64,000 nt of DNA from Leptoclinus maculatus (Eukaryota; Chordata; Actinopteri; Perciformes; Stichaeidae). Below are positions 47,243-59,936 of the stretch, one piece after another. The DNA lies in assembly GCA_032191485.1 (NCBI GenBank), contig JAVDOI010000002.1, forward strand, positions 11,027,120-11,091,119. Reading direction: 5' to 3'. The translations under genes and the position numbers were made by a program. The notes beneath the pieces are model-generated. The model saw nothing but the letters and a program-made list of their open reading frames with translations. It ran no database searches and was not told the origin of the DNA. How positions within the stretch are numbered: the first letter of the stretch is position 1; each line of letters starts with the position of its first letter.

Positions 47243-50108
47243 TTATGAGGTCAGAAAAACCTCAAACAGACTGGCGACTGAATGCATGCGGTAAAAAATG
47301 CCAAAGGGAAGTCCAATATTTACAATCGCAGCCCACATGTTGAATTCGTAGAATTCCGTTTCAGTGTCGTGGTCAAATTGGGGACGAGCACCGAATGCCG
47401 GCATGATCCACAGCTGTTAAAGACAGAAAGGAGAACAGGTTTAGCATGTGGTGAATTTTCAAGCAGTAACTTAGAGAGTGTAAGGGAGAGCGTTACTCAC
47501 TATGACGTTGCCCAGCAGCAGAAACGCACAGACCTCCTTCAAAATCCGTCTCTTCCACAACAGTTTGGGCTTGTGCTCGACCGTGTGTGCGTGCGGACTG
47601 TGTGCTGCGAGTACCGGACTTGGCTTTGCGTCCATGTCTGATCCTTCAAAGGTGCTCGGCTCCAGCACATATGGATTTGCAACCACAGTGATCAGGTGCA
47701 CCTCGTGGAAGGGCTCCCGATGTAGCCCTTCGACGATGAAAAAGTTCTGCAGGCCGAGTTGGATCACCATCAGGATCGCCCAGGCCAGGTTGAGCCTGTT
47801 CAGGTAGCCTTTGGCTCCAGTTGCAGCCATCGCTACGATGGTGAAGTAGCTGATGATGAACTGCCCCAGCGAGGCTCCGACCAGCAGCCCCACATCCAGG
47901 CTCCGTGTGGGGCTTTTCTCTGATACGTGCTCCCTGTGGTCCACCTTGTAGATGGCACAGCCGATCACAGTGGAGACGGACATCAGGGTCACTATCACTA
48001 TATTCATGACAAAGTGCATCATCACTGCTTTATCCTTCCGGTCGTCATCAATATCTCCCTGAACCATTTCCATCTCATATACGATGAAGGTTGCCAGGCC
48101 CGACGCCACCAAGAGAAGTCCTGCCACAGGACCGATAAATATATCCTTCATACGGAATTTGATGTGGTGATCGTGTTCTTCTGTTACTCTGCCCACATTT
48201 TTCCACATGATGTATGCCATGGCTGAGGCAAAGAGACTGTACTCAATGTTGAAGGGGTACAAGTAGTAGTAGGCCTCCTTGAAGATGCTGCATGAAGTGT
48301 GGCTGCACTTGCACGTTTCGTCTCCATAACCCGCTGTAAGACATGACGGGGCACAGGTAGACAGAAGTATTAAGTTGTGGTACTTTACTCATTACTATAT
48401 CTGGTTTGATTGATGTATCTGCTTTAATTACCTTTGTTGATGAACAGGCTTCGTCCTGAGAGTTTGGTGTCGTTGCTCGGATATTCAGGATATGTTGTTT
48501 GGTGTAGGGACTCCTCGGTGACCGCGGTCATCCACACAACTAGATTTGTGGAGAGGGTGAGCATCAGCCCACAGCTAAATAAGAAGACAAGAGGGAGTCA
48601 AAAGAAAAAAATGATCAGACTAAAACAGTGTTGATTTTCTTTCTTTTTTTTTATGATCTGCTTTAATGTTTAATTATTTATACTGAATTCAAGGGGCAAC
48701 ATTAAAAATCAGTATCCGCCAAGTAATAATAGTCTTGCTTTTAATTTAATTTGGTTTGTCAAATCAAAATGTCTTATTACAGTTTAGTGCTAAAACATCT
48801 CGTCAATAAGTCAATTGACAGACAAATAACTGGAAACTATTTTTATAATCGATTAATAGTTTAAGTCTTTTAAGTTGAGCATTTTGCTATATTGAATATA
48901 AGGTGAATATTTAGTCTTAGTCCTCTATGATAGTAATCTGAATATCTTTGGGTTTTTTAAAACATGTCAATGTGAGCTCTGGGGAATTGTGATACACATT
49001 TTACACTATTCTTGACATTTTATCAGCCAAATGATTAATCGACCAATCAAGAAAACTATCTGCAGAACGATCAATAATAAAAATAATCGTTGATTGCAGC
49101 ACTCTTGCAGATAAATGTAATACAAAATAAAGTACTAATTGCATATTTTCAAGGTTTGCAAATGAGGAGAAATTTCTGATTTTGACAGTAATACAACATC
49201 AGAACTGTGGCTACAACTAAAACACAAAAATGCTAAAGGAGAAGGGTTAATTTTTCAAGTAGATACCCTCAAACACAGTGAGTGGTCCATTGATTACATA
49301 CCGTGTAATGTTCCTTTGTAGCTGCACACAGGCCTTGGCGTGCATCCACAAAAAGTATGTCTGCAAATTGATAGCACAATTGTATTAATCATTTTGCAAT
49401 AATAAAGACTTGAGTTAACGAATTCATGTCTTTGTAATATGCATTTTTACCTGCACAAGTACGAAGACAAGTTGCACCACAGGAAATGCAACCTTAACGG
49501 CAGAATCGCAGTGGAGGAAGCCCGCATAGCTGGCTATCTTGAAAATATCCATGACGATGCTGAGCAATCCAAATAGCACAAGTCCTCCTGAAGGAGCAAC
49601 GAGCAAACTTAGTTTGAACATTCTCAGCAAATAAAAAACACTTTAGTCTGAAGATGTGCAACATTTACTTACCCCGGAGCCATACAGGTCCAGCATGGCC
49701 GTCCTTGTAATCAACAGCATTTTCTTTCCTGGCCGTGTAGATGAGATAGTAAACCATCCAGACGGAGGTGAGGAGGAGGAGAAGGATGAGGAAGACCTGC
49801 AGGTCAGCGCTGCCGATCTTTACATTGTTGTTGGCACTGCCGCTGACCAAGGCGCAGCCCAGGATCAAAACGTTCACACAAATGATCCCGGACAGCATCC
49901 AGCCCCAGTTTCGACCCTTGTCCTTCAGCACTCCAGCGGAAGGGATGTTCGGGTCGGGCTCGCACGTGCTCTCCACTTGACTCGGCACATTGATGTTGTT
50001 GGACAGGCTGGCCTCCTCCGTCTCCCTGTCTTTGGCCGACATCCTGCATGGTTCACAGGGATTGCCATGGGTCAAACAGTCGCACGGGTAGCCGGTGGCT
50101 AAACACAT
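47243..50108 (-). CDS. otop2: Otopetrin proton channel
   Basis: Six coding exons in transcript order: 49673-50108, 49451-49587, 49302-49360, 48432-48574, 47501-48333, 47243-47413. They join in phase to 592 residues from ATG 50108, or 570 from the in-frame ATG 22 codons later (human OTOP2 562). Otopetrins are 12-pass channels carrying H+ across the plasma membrane. TM1 is near 68-90 and TM2 near 102-124. Diagnostic runs are DGHAGPVWLRGGLVLFG, YFLWMHAK, CGLMLTLSTNLVVW, YLYPFNIEYSLFASAM and LWIMPAFGARPQF. The C-terminus IVNIGLPFGIFYRMHSV is near-invariant in the family. OTOP2 fits better than OTOP1 or OTOP3, and the next gene, ush1g, is the neighbour of OTOP2/3 in human. The N-terminal extension holds five Cys in 21 residues and may be non-native if the second ATG is used. 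Confidence 0.93.
48778..49102 (-). repeat. Degenerate teleost repeat in otop2 intron 4
   Basis: ATAATCGATTAATAG, AATGATTAATCGACCAATCA and AAATAATCGTTGATTGCAGC read, in reverse, as the same fish repeat seen at 46780-46880. No coding content. Confidence 0.6.
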
Positions 50109-52107
50109 CCTTCCCTTCTCTAAGGCCTATTCACAAATGAGTCGTTTGCTGCACCTGGTTCCGTTTTAAACGTTACAGGTTGAACAGCTACACCCACTCG
50201 ATAGCTCCCCTGTAAAGGCAGATCCCAAAGCGAAACCACGGACACAAAAGAATAGTTTCAAATCAGCAAATGGGATTTAATTTGCATGTGTATAGTGCTG
50301 TATAGAGTGAGAATCAAAACAACACGTTTGCATGAATAAGCTATGATGAAAGTAATCTACACTATCCCTCTCCATCTATGATGAAATACTTTAACACCAG
50401 GACAGATGAAATATAATAACGTTCATGCTCTTGTTAGAAAAAAGACGATGCTCTTATGACAATCCGACAAAGCAGTGACCTTCTTATAATGAGGGTATAG
50501 ATTTCAGGTTACCTGTAAGCCTACCTGATGCAGTGTGATCCTGAGAAGCACTCCGCGAGCCGTCATGTTTTTATACCTCGTCAGAAACGCCGTGGTTTAC
50601 TGTGCAGCCATCAATGTCAACTGTTATGAATAACACCATATTATTACCAAACACAGCGTGTTTTGCACAAAATATTCACGTAAAGTTCAAAAGATGTTTC
50701 CACGAAAAACCTTTTCTCACGTATTGCAAAATACAAGAAACCGGTTGCTTTTCGGATAAACTGCATTTCTTTGATATTACACGATACATTTGTATTCCAG
50801 GGCTTTGGGTTGTAGTCCTAACAGTATGCGCAAAAATGAATGCTAACGTAAGGAAAAAGAAAACTGCATCAAAGCATGTTTTTTCCATAATATGTTTGCA
50901 TTCATATATCTATTTTAGAAACTTTATGAGTTGTGTCGTCATGTTCAACTTGATGCCCTTTTTGCTGCAGCTGACCCCATGCAGCTACATCGCAATCGAA
51001 ACATGATCTAAATTCTCTAAACAGGCTTAACATGTGTAACTCTCTTATCTTTTTGATTCGGTGCTTGAAGGGAATACTCCCAGTTCTCATTAATGCAGAA
51101 TGCTCAATGAAGAAACGTGCCCCTGTGTCATGTCTCTGCAGAACGCCTGAGGGTGTAGTACATGAAAAGCCTGACCGCTATCGGTGCCCATTGTTATGGA
51201 AGTTTCAAAGTATGTCTGAGAACATTCAGTGTCGCTTCTTATTATTATTATCAGATAGATAATCGATGTCCTTTTCATCGGGGTGGGTCTGAGAGTGAGG
51301 GACTTTCGCATTGCGACACTCAATGAACTCTTTTGTCTGCAAACATGTTGCTGAATAAATACCACCAGCAATGGAAAGTTTATACAACTTCAGTGCAGTG
51401 TGTCTTGAAGTTTATTCCCGGTGAATGAGTTTGAAAGGTTTCAGAAATGTTTTCAGATAAACATTCCACCAGATGCGTGGGAATTTAGTTTTTGAACCAA
51501 CCATTAACGTGTACATTGACTGAAGAGGTGCATTAAACTATGCAAAATGACAAGTTGCATCAACACCTCTCTAAAACAGTGAACAAAAACTGAATATGAA
51601 GACCTTCATTTTAGTTTAATTGCAGGTCTGTTGCATTGGCATTAGTTTTAGCTGCATGTACCCGATGAACTGGCAACTGAGTGTATGTCAGCATATAAGG
51701 ATATTGTCTTTTTACAGTCATTATTGAGAGCCTCAGATACACCAGAGGAGAGATCAATGGGGACATCATTAAATCAAAAATAACTCCTCGGTTAGGGGTA
51801 CAACATTCATTTCTCTTTGATATTTAAGCACTCATATTGTATATTTGTTGTATTTTGTTGGAGGTCTTTTTTTGGTCCACCTCGGCCACCGGGAGCACTG
51901 TTACCCACGCACTGGAGTGCACCGTGGCGTCCCTGGATACCACCGACGCGCTTCTCCACTGATCAGCAGCGACTGGCTCTGGGGCGACTGCGGGACGAAT
52001 TGAGACTTCAGCCGGTCTGCTCCCACTACATCGCCGCATGACGACGACGATGATGGTGGTGTTGATGAAACGGAATGGAGTCGAGCAGGGAGGATTAATT
52101 CTGCACC
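50109..52107. promoter_or_regulatory. Head-to-head interval between otop2 and ush1g
   Basis: Two kilobases separate the start codons of two divergently transcribed genes. The left part holds the otop2 5' region and is AT-rich. The right end (about 51,880-52,107) becomes GC- and CpG-rich and should include the ush1g core promoter and 5' UTR. I see no exon in between, and the open frames near 50.6-51.4 kb are unrecognisable. Confidence 0.4.
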
Positions 52108-55100
52108 ATGAATGACAGGTACCACAAGGCGGCCCGGGATGGCTACCTGGACCTGCTGAAGGAGGCGACTCGGAAGGATCTCAACGCGCCGGATGAGGAT
52201 GGCATGACACCGACGCTGTGGGCTGCTTATCACGGCAACCTGGAGGCTCTGCGGCTGATCGCGGCGAGGGGGTGGGTAGAAAGCATTGGTATCTGTGTGA
52301 CTTAGTGCGTGTGCGTACCACGGTGTCCATCTTCAGTAATTCGAAATAGGTATTGAACATTTTAGAGCAAGTATTTTACCATTTATCTTGGAAACAATTT
52401 GCGGTGTCAGATTGGGCAGAAATAGGTAAACAATAACCCCAAATTACCTTATTTATTTGAAATAAGATAAAATAATATGTGCAGTATACACATTTAGCAA
52501 CTAAAGTAACAATACACCAGTAACTATAGGTCACCTTTTACAGGGTCCAGCAATGTCTTTGAGTTTAACATACCCAGAGGAGAGGAGGAGGGGCTCTGAC
52601 AAATATCAACAATATAACCTCAGGCTTTGCTCCTGGCTAAGAAGAGCCCTTTTACCTGTTTGGCAACTATTCAGTTGTATTTGGGCATGTCTGAAAAATA
52701 CCCAGGTTAGGGTAGAGAGTGGGTATATCAAGATGAAACAGGCCTATGCACCATTTCAGAGACAGGGCTTTATTTGTATCATACATTTTACACTGATATT
52801 AAACATTGTGAACTAAATTTAGCTTTCACCAGATATTTTCTTAACATTGTAACTTTATGATCATCTGAAATATCTTTACCAATATGTCATAGCAGGAGAT
52901 AGTTTGTCATTTTGTAAAGCCACATAGAACTATGGGCTGTGTAATATTTAGCACCTCCATGGCATTTAACATGACACTGTTCATTAAAAAAGCACCAATA
53001 CATGGAACGAATCATTGAGATATGAATATGACGAGTACAAAACGTTATGCTAGTCCTACATTCAGTGACAATTTTTTGTGTATAACAGCTAAAACATGTT
53101 GTCCCATGAAGAGAATTATAAGACATGTTTACTCATTCCTGAATCATTAACTTTATGGAAAAAGGAAACATTTCATTTCATCAATTTTAACTACCAATTT
53201 GATGTCATCACAGGCGAAAGAAAACGATTCATCAAATTAACAGCAGATCATTTTATGAGGTTGCGTCATGGTATAAATGCTGGCCTTACTCCAGCAAATT
53301 GTGCAAATGTTTTTGGTAGTCATGAACATCCGCATCTATTCTGGCTGACCTGGTTTGCTGTCAGCCAGAAAAATGGGGCCCATTATGAATCTGCTTAATT
53401 GAGTAAAGTTTGTGAGAGATGTACCATAAACGTGAGACAACATCATTCATCAGCGTTTGGTTTATTGAATGCAAAAAATCTGATTTGAGGACATTTATTT
53501 CATTTAAAATGTTCTTAAAACACAAAGGCAACAAAGGAAGGCTTCCAGTCTATGTGATAATACTAAATTCACTATTTCCCACGGAATAAGTGTAAACAAG
53601 TCTCTGGAGTCATTCTGCTGCCAAGAACATATATTCCTCTATTGATGGCAGATAAAGTCCTGATTGACATGAGGTATTAAAATTAACATTAATAGCTACC
53701 ATAATGTTTCACAGAGGCACCAAACTCGTGAGACCCTGGGATATAATGAAGATAAGTAATACTGCTCGATGATTTTATGGGAAAGATGCCATGCAGTGCT
53801 CTATTTGGCAAGTATATTGCACCGAGCAGCCTGCTGTAACATCAAGCTGTCATAGGAAGTGAAGAGGCAAACAGCCCATAATGTGATAAAGAACAGGGAA
53901 GGGATAAGTGGGCCACTGCGGTCAGCATTTTACTAGGACAGACATAAATTATGACACATAAAGCTGTCATGTTAGATGGTCTCTACCACAAGCATATTGC
54001 ATAATCTGAGGGTGATAAATATTTATTTTCAAAACAAAAATTGAACATAGCTAATGGCTGTTTAACTTTCTTTATCATCACTTTATATCATTTTATGTTC
54101 CTTCATGTATCTCAGCGCAGGACTAACATTGCAATTCCTTTGTTTGATTATTGTTTTATTGTCACGTTCTGGGCTGTCCATCATGCACACTGATGACAAC
54201 CATTTCCCTCAAGCACCTCCTGATCCTAAAGCTGCTTTTGCTTTCTGAGCATTTTGAAGCCAATCCTGTGCAGACAAAAATGAGCAAGGGGGCTGAAATC
54301 AGGGTGAGACTTCACTTCGCTAATCGCTGCCCAGGTTGGGTCCTGCAGACACACATTCCCTGCAAAAACCTTACAACACAATCCATCAATAATACATTTG
54401 CACTTCGACAGTAGCTTCACAATCCATCGTATCAAATATTCAGCAGACGGTACCAGGCTACATTGGAAGACAGGGACAAGACACAAGACAGTTCAGTAAA
54501 CATGTAATTTCAGGTGGTGTGAGACCATACAGATGACTCTAAACTGAAAATATAAATGCAAAAAATGTAAAGTTTAATGTGTTGTTACAATATTTTGTTG
54601 TGATGGACACAGACAAGCTGTATACCATTAATAAATCCAGTTTAAATCCTTTAAACGATACTATCAGTTAGACGCTTAATGGAATACTAAAGATCTGAAA
54701 GTGAGAATAATGAGCAAACATATGAGCTTGCACACTGTAGATTTGCGTAGCAGGCTCATGATGCGAAAGGAAAATAAGAAAGCTCCATACACATCTCCCC
54801 TCCACGTCATCCAAACAGCTGTGATACTGTTATGTTTTGACTTGAGGATCTCAGAGTGACATCACCAGCCATGCACAGTTGTCCTTTTTGAGTCAGGCGC
54901 AACCTATTAGGCCTCCCCTGAAACTGGATACAGGTAGTGTAGCAGTGGTGCTGGCAAGCATGTGGTCATGTTACAGAAAAGGCAGCAACAGTGCAGCACA
55001 CAGAGAGGTAACCCTAAGGTCGTGGTCAGCCAAGGGTAAACGTTGCTTATAGTTGTAGTTATGGCCCCTCCGTAATAGTACATTCCCTTTGACAGATTGT

Positions 55101-57454
55101 TTTAATCAAATCTTCTATTTGCCAAATGGTCAAATAAAAGAAAATGTCGATAAGATCTACTGTATGGTTGGTTTTACAAAAGGGCAATGTGGTGTTTGGA
55201 CTATAAATTATTAAATAAGGCCCCATTAACAACCCATGGATGACAGGTCAGTGCTGAACACATAATCAAAAGATCATGCTTACTCACGAGTGAGTCATCT
55301 AAACAGAGGGCCAAGGAGGGAACCGGTATCCGTAACCTTACCAACAGTCTGAACAAGAACTGGAGACATTTATTTGGTAAATCTGAAATCCCCTGAGTCA
55401 AAATATAGTATCTAACATCTTTCTGTTGGCCCACAGAGGAAACCCTGACAAGTGTGACATATGGGGGAACACACCGCTCCACCTGGCAGCTGCCAATGGT
55501 CACCTCAACTGCCTTTTCTTCCTGGTGTCTTTTGGTGCCAACATTTGGTGCCTGGACAACGACTACCACACGCCATTGGACATGGCCGCCACAAAGAATC
55601 ACATGGATTGCGTCCGCTACCTGGATACTATCGCCACCAAGCAGACGGGCCTCAACACGAAGCTGGTCGGCAAGATGAAGGACCGGGCGTTTCGCGATGC
55701 TGAGCGGCGGATCAAGGAGTGTGTGAAGATGCAGAAGAAACACCACAAACGCATGGAGCGGAGATTTCATAAGGACTCTTCTGAGGCTTCTGCGTCAGAC
55801 GTCATGAGCTTTTCCAGTTACACCAGCAGCTCTATTAGCCACAAGCTGCACAACTTAAATGCAGCCACAGTCAGTGTGCCATATTCTCAGGTCAGTGGGT
55901 TTTCTTTTTATCTATTCTGTTTGTTTTGCACGTTCGAATTGTTTAGTTTTTAGATTTTTTTGCGTAGTTTTACTATTAAAAGTTTTACAATTCCTACTCC
56001 TAACTGCAAGACAAGACTAAGCTAAATGCTAACATGGTCACAGTGTGACAGTGCTAACAATTAAACAGTCCATGTGGAGATCAAAAGAGGCGGAATGCAT
56101 TGGCTGAAATCCAATCTGGGAATCTGGCTACCTTCTGATGACGGTTTAGCTTTTTATTGGTTTAAAACTAGTTTATAAACTGTCTACTTGTGAAACAATC
56201 CGGTTGTCTCTCTACTCCAACTCCAGTCTTTGGTCATTAACCAAAATATCAGACAAGTGGGAATTTTGGCCTGACAATTGTGTTAGAGGAAAAGTACAGG
56301 GTTTACCAAAGTTGTTACAATTCATCATCTGGGTACCATGAATGTCTGTTCAAAATGTCAATGCAATCCATCCAATAGTTGTCAAGATACGAGAATGTCA
56401 ACTTCCTGGTGGCACTAGACAGAACTATGGATCACCAACGGCAGTGGTATACATCCTCTGGGGACCATGAATGTCCCCAATCCATCCATAGTTGTTGAGA
56501 TAGTTCAGTGGTGGACCTACTGCAATAGCCCACTAGCATGGCCAGCATTTTTACATGAATTGAAAGCGGATTTATTTACTAGTTATGTTTGGAAAATCTA
56601 ATCCTCTCATGTGAGATTGTGCCTAATTACTACATTTATTCATGTCCTGTTAGGCTACTCTTCATGCCACAAACCGAGGGAAGACAAAGATTCAGAGGAA
56701 GCTGGAGAAGAGGAAGCAAGGAGATGGGACATTTAAAATCTACGAGGATGGGAGGAAAAGTGTGCGCTCCCTCTCCGGACTTCAGCTGGGCAACGATGTC
56801 ATGTTTGTCAAACAGGGGACTTACCTCAACCCAAAGGACCGTGGCCGACGCAATATCCGTGACATGTTCCCCAGAGAAAATTACGATGCCATTTCACGTG
56901 CCATTAGTGAGCCGGACCTCCACGGACCCGATGTGGACTACTCTGAGATCAGCACTGACTCGGGACATGATTCCCTGTTCAATAGGCCCGGTCTGGGCAC
57001 CATGGTCTTTAGGAGGAACTATGTGAGTGGGGGGATGTTTGACATCGGTGGCCGGGATGAGGGCAGTGCAGACCGGTCAGGCAATAATGCGCGTTTACGC
57101 AGTCGGCTGCTGCAGCACCCGAATGCAGATGAAGACAGCATCGGCAGTGCACGCAGCCTTCAAGAGAGGAATGTGGAGGAGCTGCCCTGGGAAGAAGTGG
57201 AATTAGGGCTGGACGATGATGATGAGGCTGACACGAGCCCTCTGGAGGTCTTCCTCGCCACACAGAACATGATTGACTTCTTCTCCATTTTCAAGAGGGA
57301 GAAGATTGACATTGAGGCACTGTTGCTGTGCTCTGATCATGACCTTAAGAGTATCCACATCCCCTTAGGACCAAGGAAAAAGATCTTAGATGCCTGCAAG
57401 AGACGGCTGGAGACCATAGAGGACCCAGACTGCATTGAGGACACAGAACTGTGA
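52108..57454 (+). CDS. ush1g: Usher syndrome 1G scaffold protein SANS
   Basis: Three exons (52108-52271, 55437-55890, 56654-57454) join in phase to 472 residues (human 461). The N-terminus (MNDRYHKAARDGYLDLLKEA) and the three ankyrin repeats (about 31-126) are close to human SANS. The central region includes GKTKIQRKLEKRKQGDGTFK, SLSGLQLGNDVMFVKQGTY and the segment around STDSGHDSLFNRPGLGTMVF. A SAM domain occupies about 398-460, and the protein ends DTEL, a PDZ ligand for harmonin. SANS links harmonin, myosin VIIa and cadherin 23/protocadherin 15 at hair-cell tip links and acts at photoreceptor cilia. The first intron, 3.2 kb, has no visible exon. The exon plan of one short and two longer exons matches the mammalian gene. 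ATG context is GCACCATGA. Confidence 0.97.
55990..56540 (+). repeat. Degenerate teleost repeat in ush1g intron 2
   Basis: CTAAATGCTAACATGGTCAC, then ACCATGAATGTCTGTTCAAAATG, AATCCATCCAATAGTTGTCA and a second CCATGAATGTCC/AATCCATCCATAGTTGTTGAG unit. This is the same interspersed family as 10,260-10,520, with its characteristic 'ccatgaatgtctg' and 'caatccatccaatagttgt' phrases repeated. Confidence 0.65.
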
Positions 57455-59936
57455 GTGACAGGATTTTCAGTTATACAGTGTTGTGAGGAAATATTTGGGC
57501 ATATAGTTTGTTATGCTGCGTTTGCACTCCAACACAGATCATCTTCGGATACAAACCGTTTCTCCTCTTCATTCTGTCTTGCAGATAATACAAGTTGCTG
57601 TAGATGGCCCCTCCTGCCATGTGCTCATCCAGGCTTAAAGGTCAGTGGAGCATTGTGGATCGAATGTCACGTATGGACAGGGAGGGCGCAATGATTTACC
57701 TCTCCTGGTACCTCAGTGGTAATAAAGCAGAAAGGACGCTGTCAAGAGGAATATGCCAAGCAAGAAGAGACGAGTGTGAGACAAATTCCTTACAGGATCC
57801 TTTCACAGCATCTTGTTAGCCTCAGGAGGATCACTGTAAATATCTCCGTACGTGGGTTGGTTGGAGTCCCCTGCACTGCATGTTCAAACAAACTGAAAGG
57901 CAATCATCAGAGTGCAGTGTCCACTGTATGCCATTTGGCGTAGTTAACAGAGAACTGATTGTGGGGTCCATATCCCCTGAATGTGTTGGCCCCTGTGGGG
58001 TAAATCCTACCACCTCATGTGCCTGCATTGCTCGTGCCTGTGCCTTTGCTTAAAAGTGTCTTTTGTCTTAAATACTTTTTGACATTAACTTGATTGTAAC
58101 TTTATTATTTAACTGTTTCAATTGCAATAGTCTGAGCAACATTTTCACCCAGAGTTTCCTTATTCCATCTCTGTAAATGTTTACATACAGCAAGCCATGT
58201 CAGTCCAAGTGTGGCTCACTGTCAATGCAGGCCAATTGTTCATTGAGATTACGGTTCTGATTTGCTGTAGAATGTGAAAGCACGAGATCTTATAATACAC
58301 AATATAGCATGTTGCAGTTCTATATTTTGCATGTTCAGTCCATACGGATTTATTAACCTTTGTATATCACTCGTGTTAGTCTTGACAATATGACACAGTC
58401 TTCCAACTGTTTGTATCTTAAGTATTTTTTTTAAATAACATCTGCACAGGAGCATATGTTGGTGTTTATAATCTACATTTTTTTTAACATTTAGGTGGAT
58501 TTAAAATAATAAATACTAATGTTTTAATGCTGTGAATTACTTAACTGATACAGATCCATATGTTTTGCTCTCTTCACTGCACTCTACGTACTATATTTCA
58601 CCTGCAGAGTAGCTCAAATTGGAGATACAGAGTAAACCGTAAGATGTGCCTTTATAAAGCAGGGCCATGGTTACCATTGAGGTCATGTCTTCATTCACAT
58701 TTTGGGGGATATAATGATTCTACATGGTTCTATGATTACACACATATTACAGATTTTCTATTCTGATGCTTTAAAATATAAAAAAAAAATGCTTGCTCTT
58801 TAAGCTTTTAAAACTTTTTTACAACTAAAGAAGTGCACAGAAGTCTCTGAAACAACATGTAGATCATGTCGTAGGTCGATACAAATGTAATTAAATGGAA
58901 AGTAGGAGGATTTCTTTTAATAATTTTTAACTACTTAGAACATTTCTATATAGTTTGGTTGGTAGCTACATTTAGATGGCTTGGATTCTACTGTGAATAG
59001 TATTTCTAAAATCCTACTATAAGGTATAGTATACTCACTCAGTAGTGAACCAAACATGTAAATTAATTGAGTTCCTATTAATGTATAGTGTAACTAATAT
59101 TCACTGTTTGTATGTGGTCATAGTTTTTACAGGTCAGTGTAAACCCTGTCTCCGTTGCTACCTGTTTACAAAGACATCACCTCTGCCCAGACTTTGGTAT
59201 GTGGGATTTAGGTGCGAGAGAGAGCGAGACAGACCCAGAGACCGGAATATACTTGTTTTGGCATCTTCAGCCATCATGACAATCCTCTCATGCTGCATCC
59301 ACACCAAAGCCAAGCGTCTTTGTTGTCTCTGTACACAGAGTCAGGAAGTTCTACTGTAGATAAGTGGCATTTTCTGGAAACTCCATGCCTCTTACATGAC
59401 ATTGTTATCAGAAGGAAACAGTGTGACACTCCCACATGGGTCCTGTAGCATCCTTAACCATACGCTACTTTACAAAGACTTTACTTGTGTTTTTATTAAA
59501 CCATTTCTTCTTAACACCGTTATTGGTGAAATTAACCTTTTAAAACCAACTTTGCCAGAGAATGTAAAATCAGTAAACAAGTCATTAACTCTGACAGAAT
59601 GAAGGAGAGGAGGTCCATTTCCTTTCCTGGTTTGGTCATAATACGCTCGTCATTTCCTCCCCTAATCTGAGTAATCTGCTGTGTCTTAAACTGTGTGTGG
59701 TTGGATACAGAGAGAAGAGAAGAGTTAAACAGGGGAGGGGTGGAAAAATGAGAATGCTTCAGCTGGCTCAGTACGAAATAGCTTAGGCGTGGTTTTAAAT
59801 GATTTCCTTATGCTCTCTGAGGGTCTTTAGATCTCAGAAAAGGCAGGAAAAAGCAGCCGTTAAGTGTGGAGTAACTTGTGACCGTCTAAAGCTCAACCAA
59901 ATCGAGTTTAAGGTGACCAGGGGAACGTTCTCAAAC
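57455..59936 (+). other. ush1g 3' region and intergenic DNA before trim16
   Basis: No exon is recognisable. An AATAAA at 58508-58513, about 1.05 kb after the ush1g stop, could end its transcript. The last few hundred bases before 59937 should contain the trim16 promoter and 5' UTR. The frame upstream of ATG 59937 is open to about 59799 but starts without a good match to TRIM16. Confidence 0.45.

Noticed and set aside
47282..48226. Plus-strand open frames over the otop2 exons
   Set aside because: They are antisense shadows of otop2 coding exons.
53096..53398. A 100-codon frame in ush1g intron 1
   Set aside because: No recognisable domain, no conserved splice context and not needed for SANS, which is complete without it.
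55201..55770. A 189-codon minus-strand frame opposite ush1g exon 2
   Set aside because: Mostly the antisense of the ankyrin-coding exon; it extends into the intron by chance.
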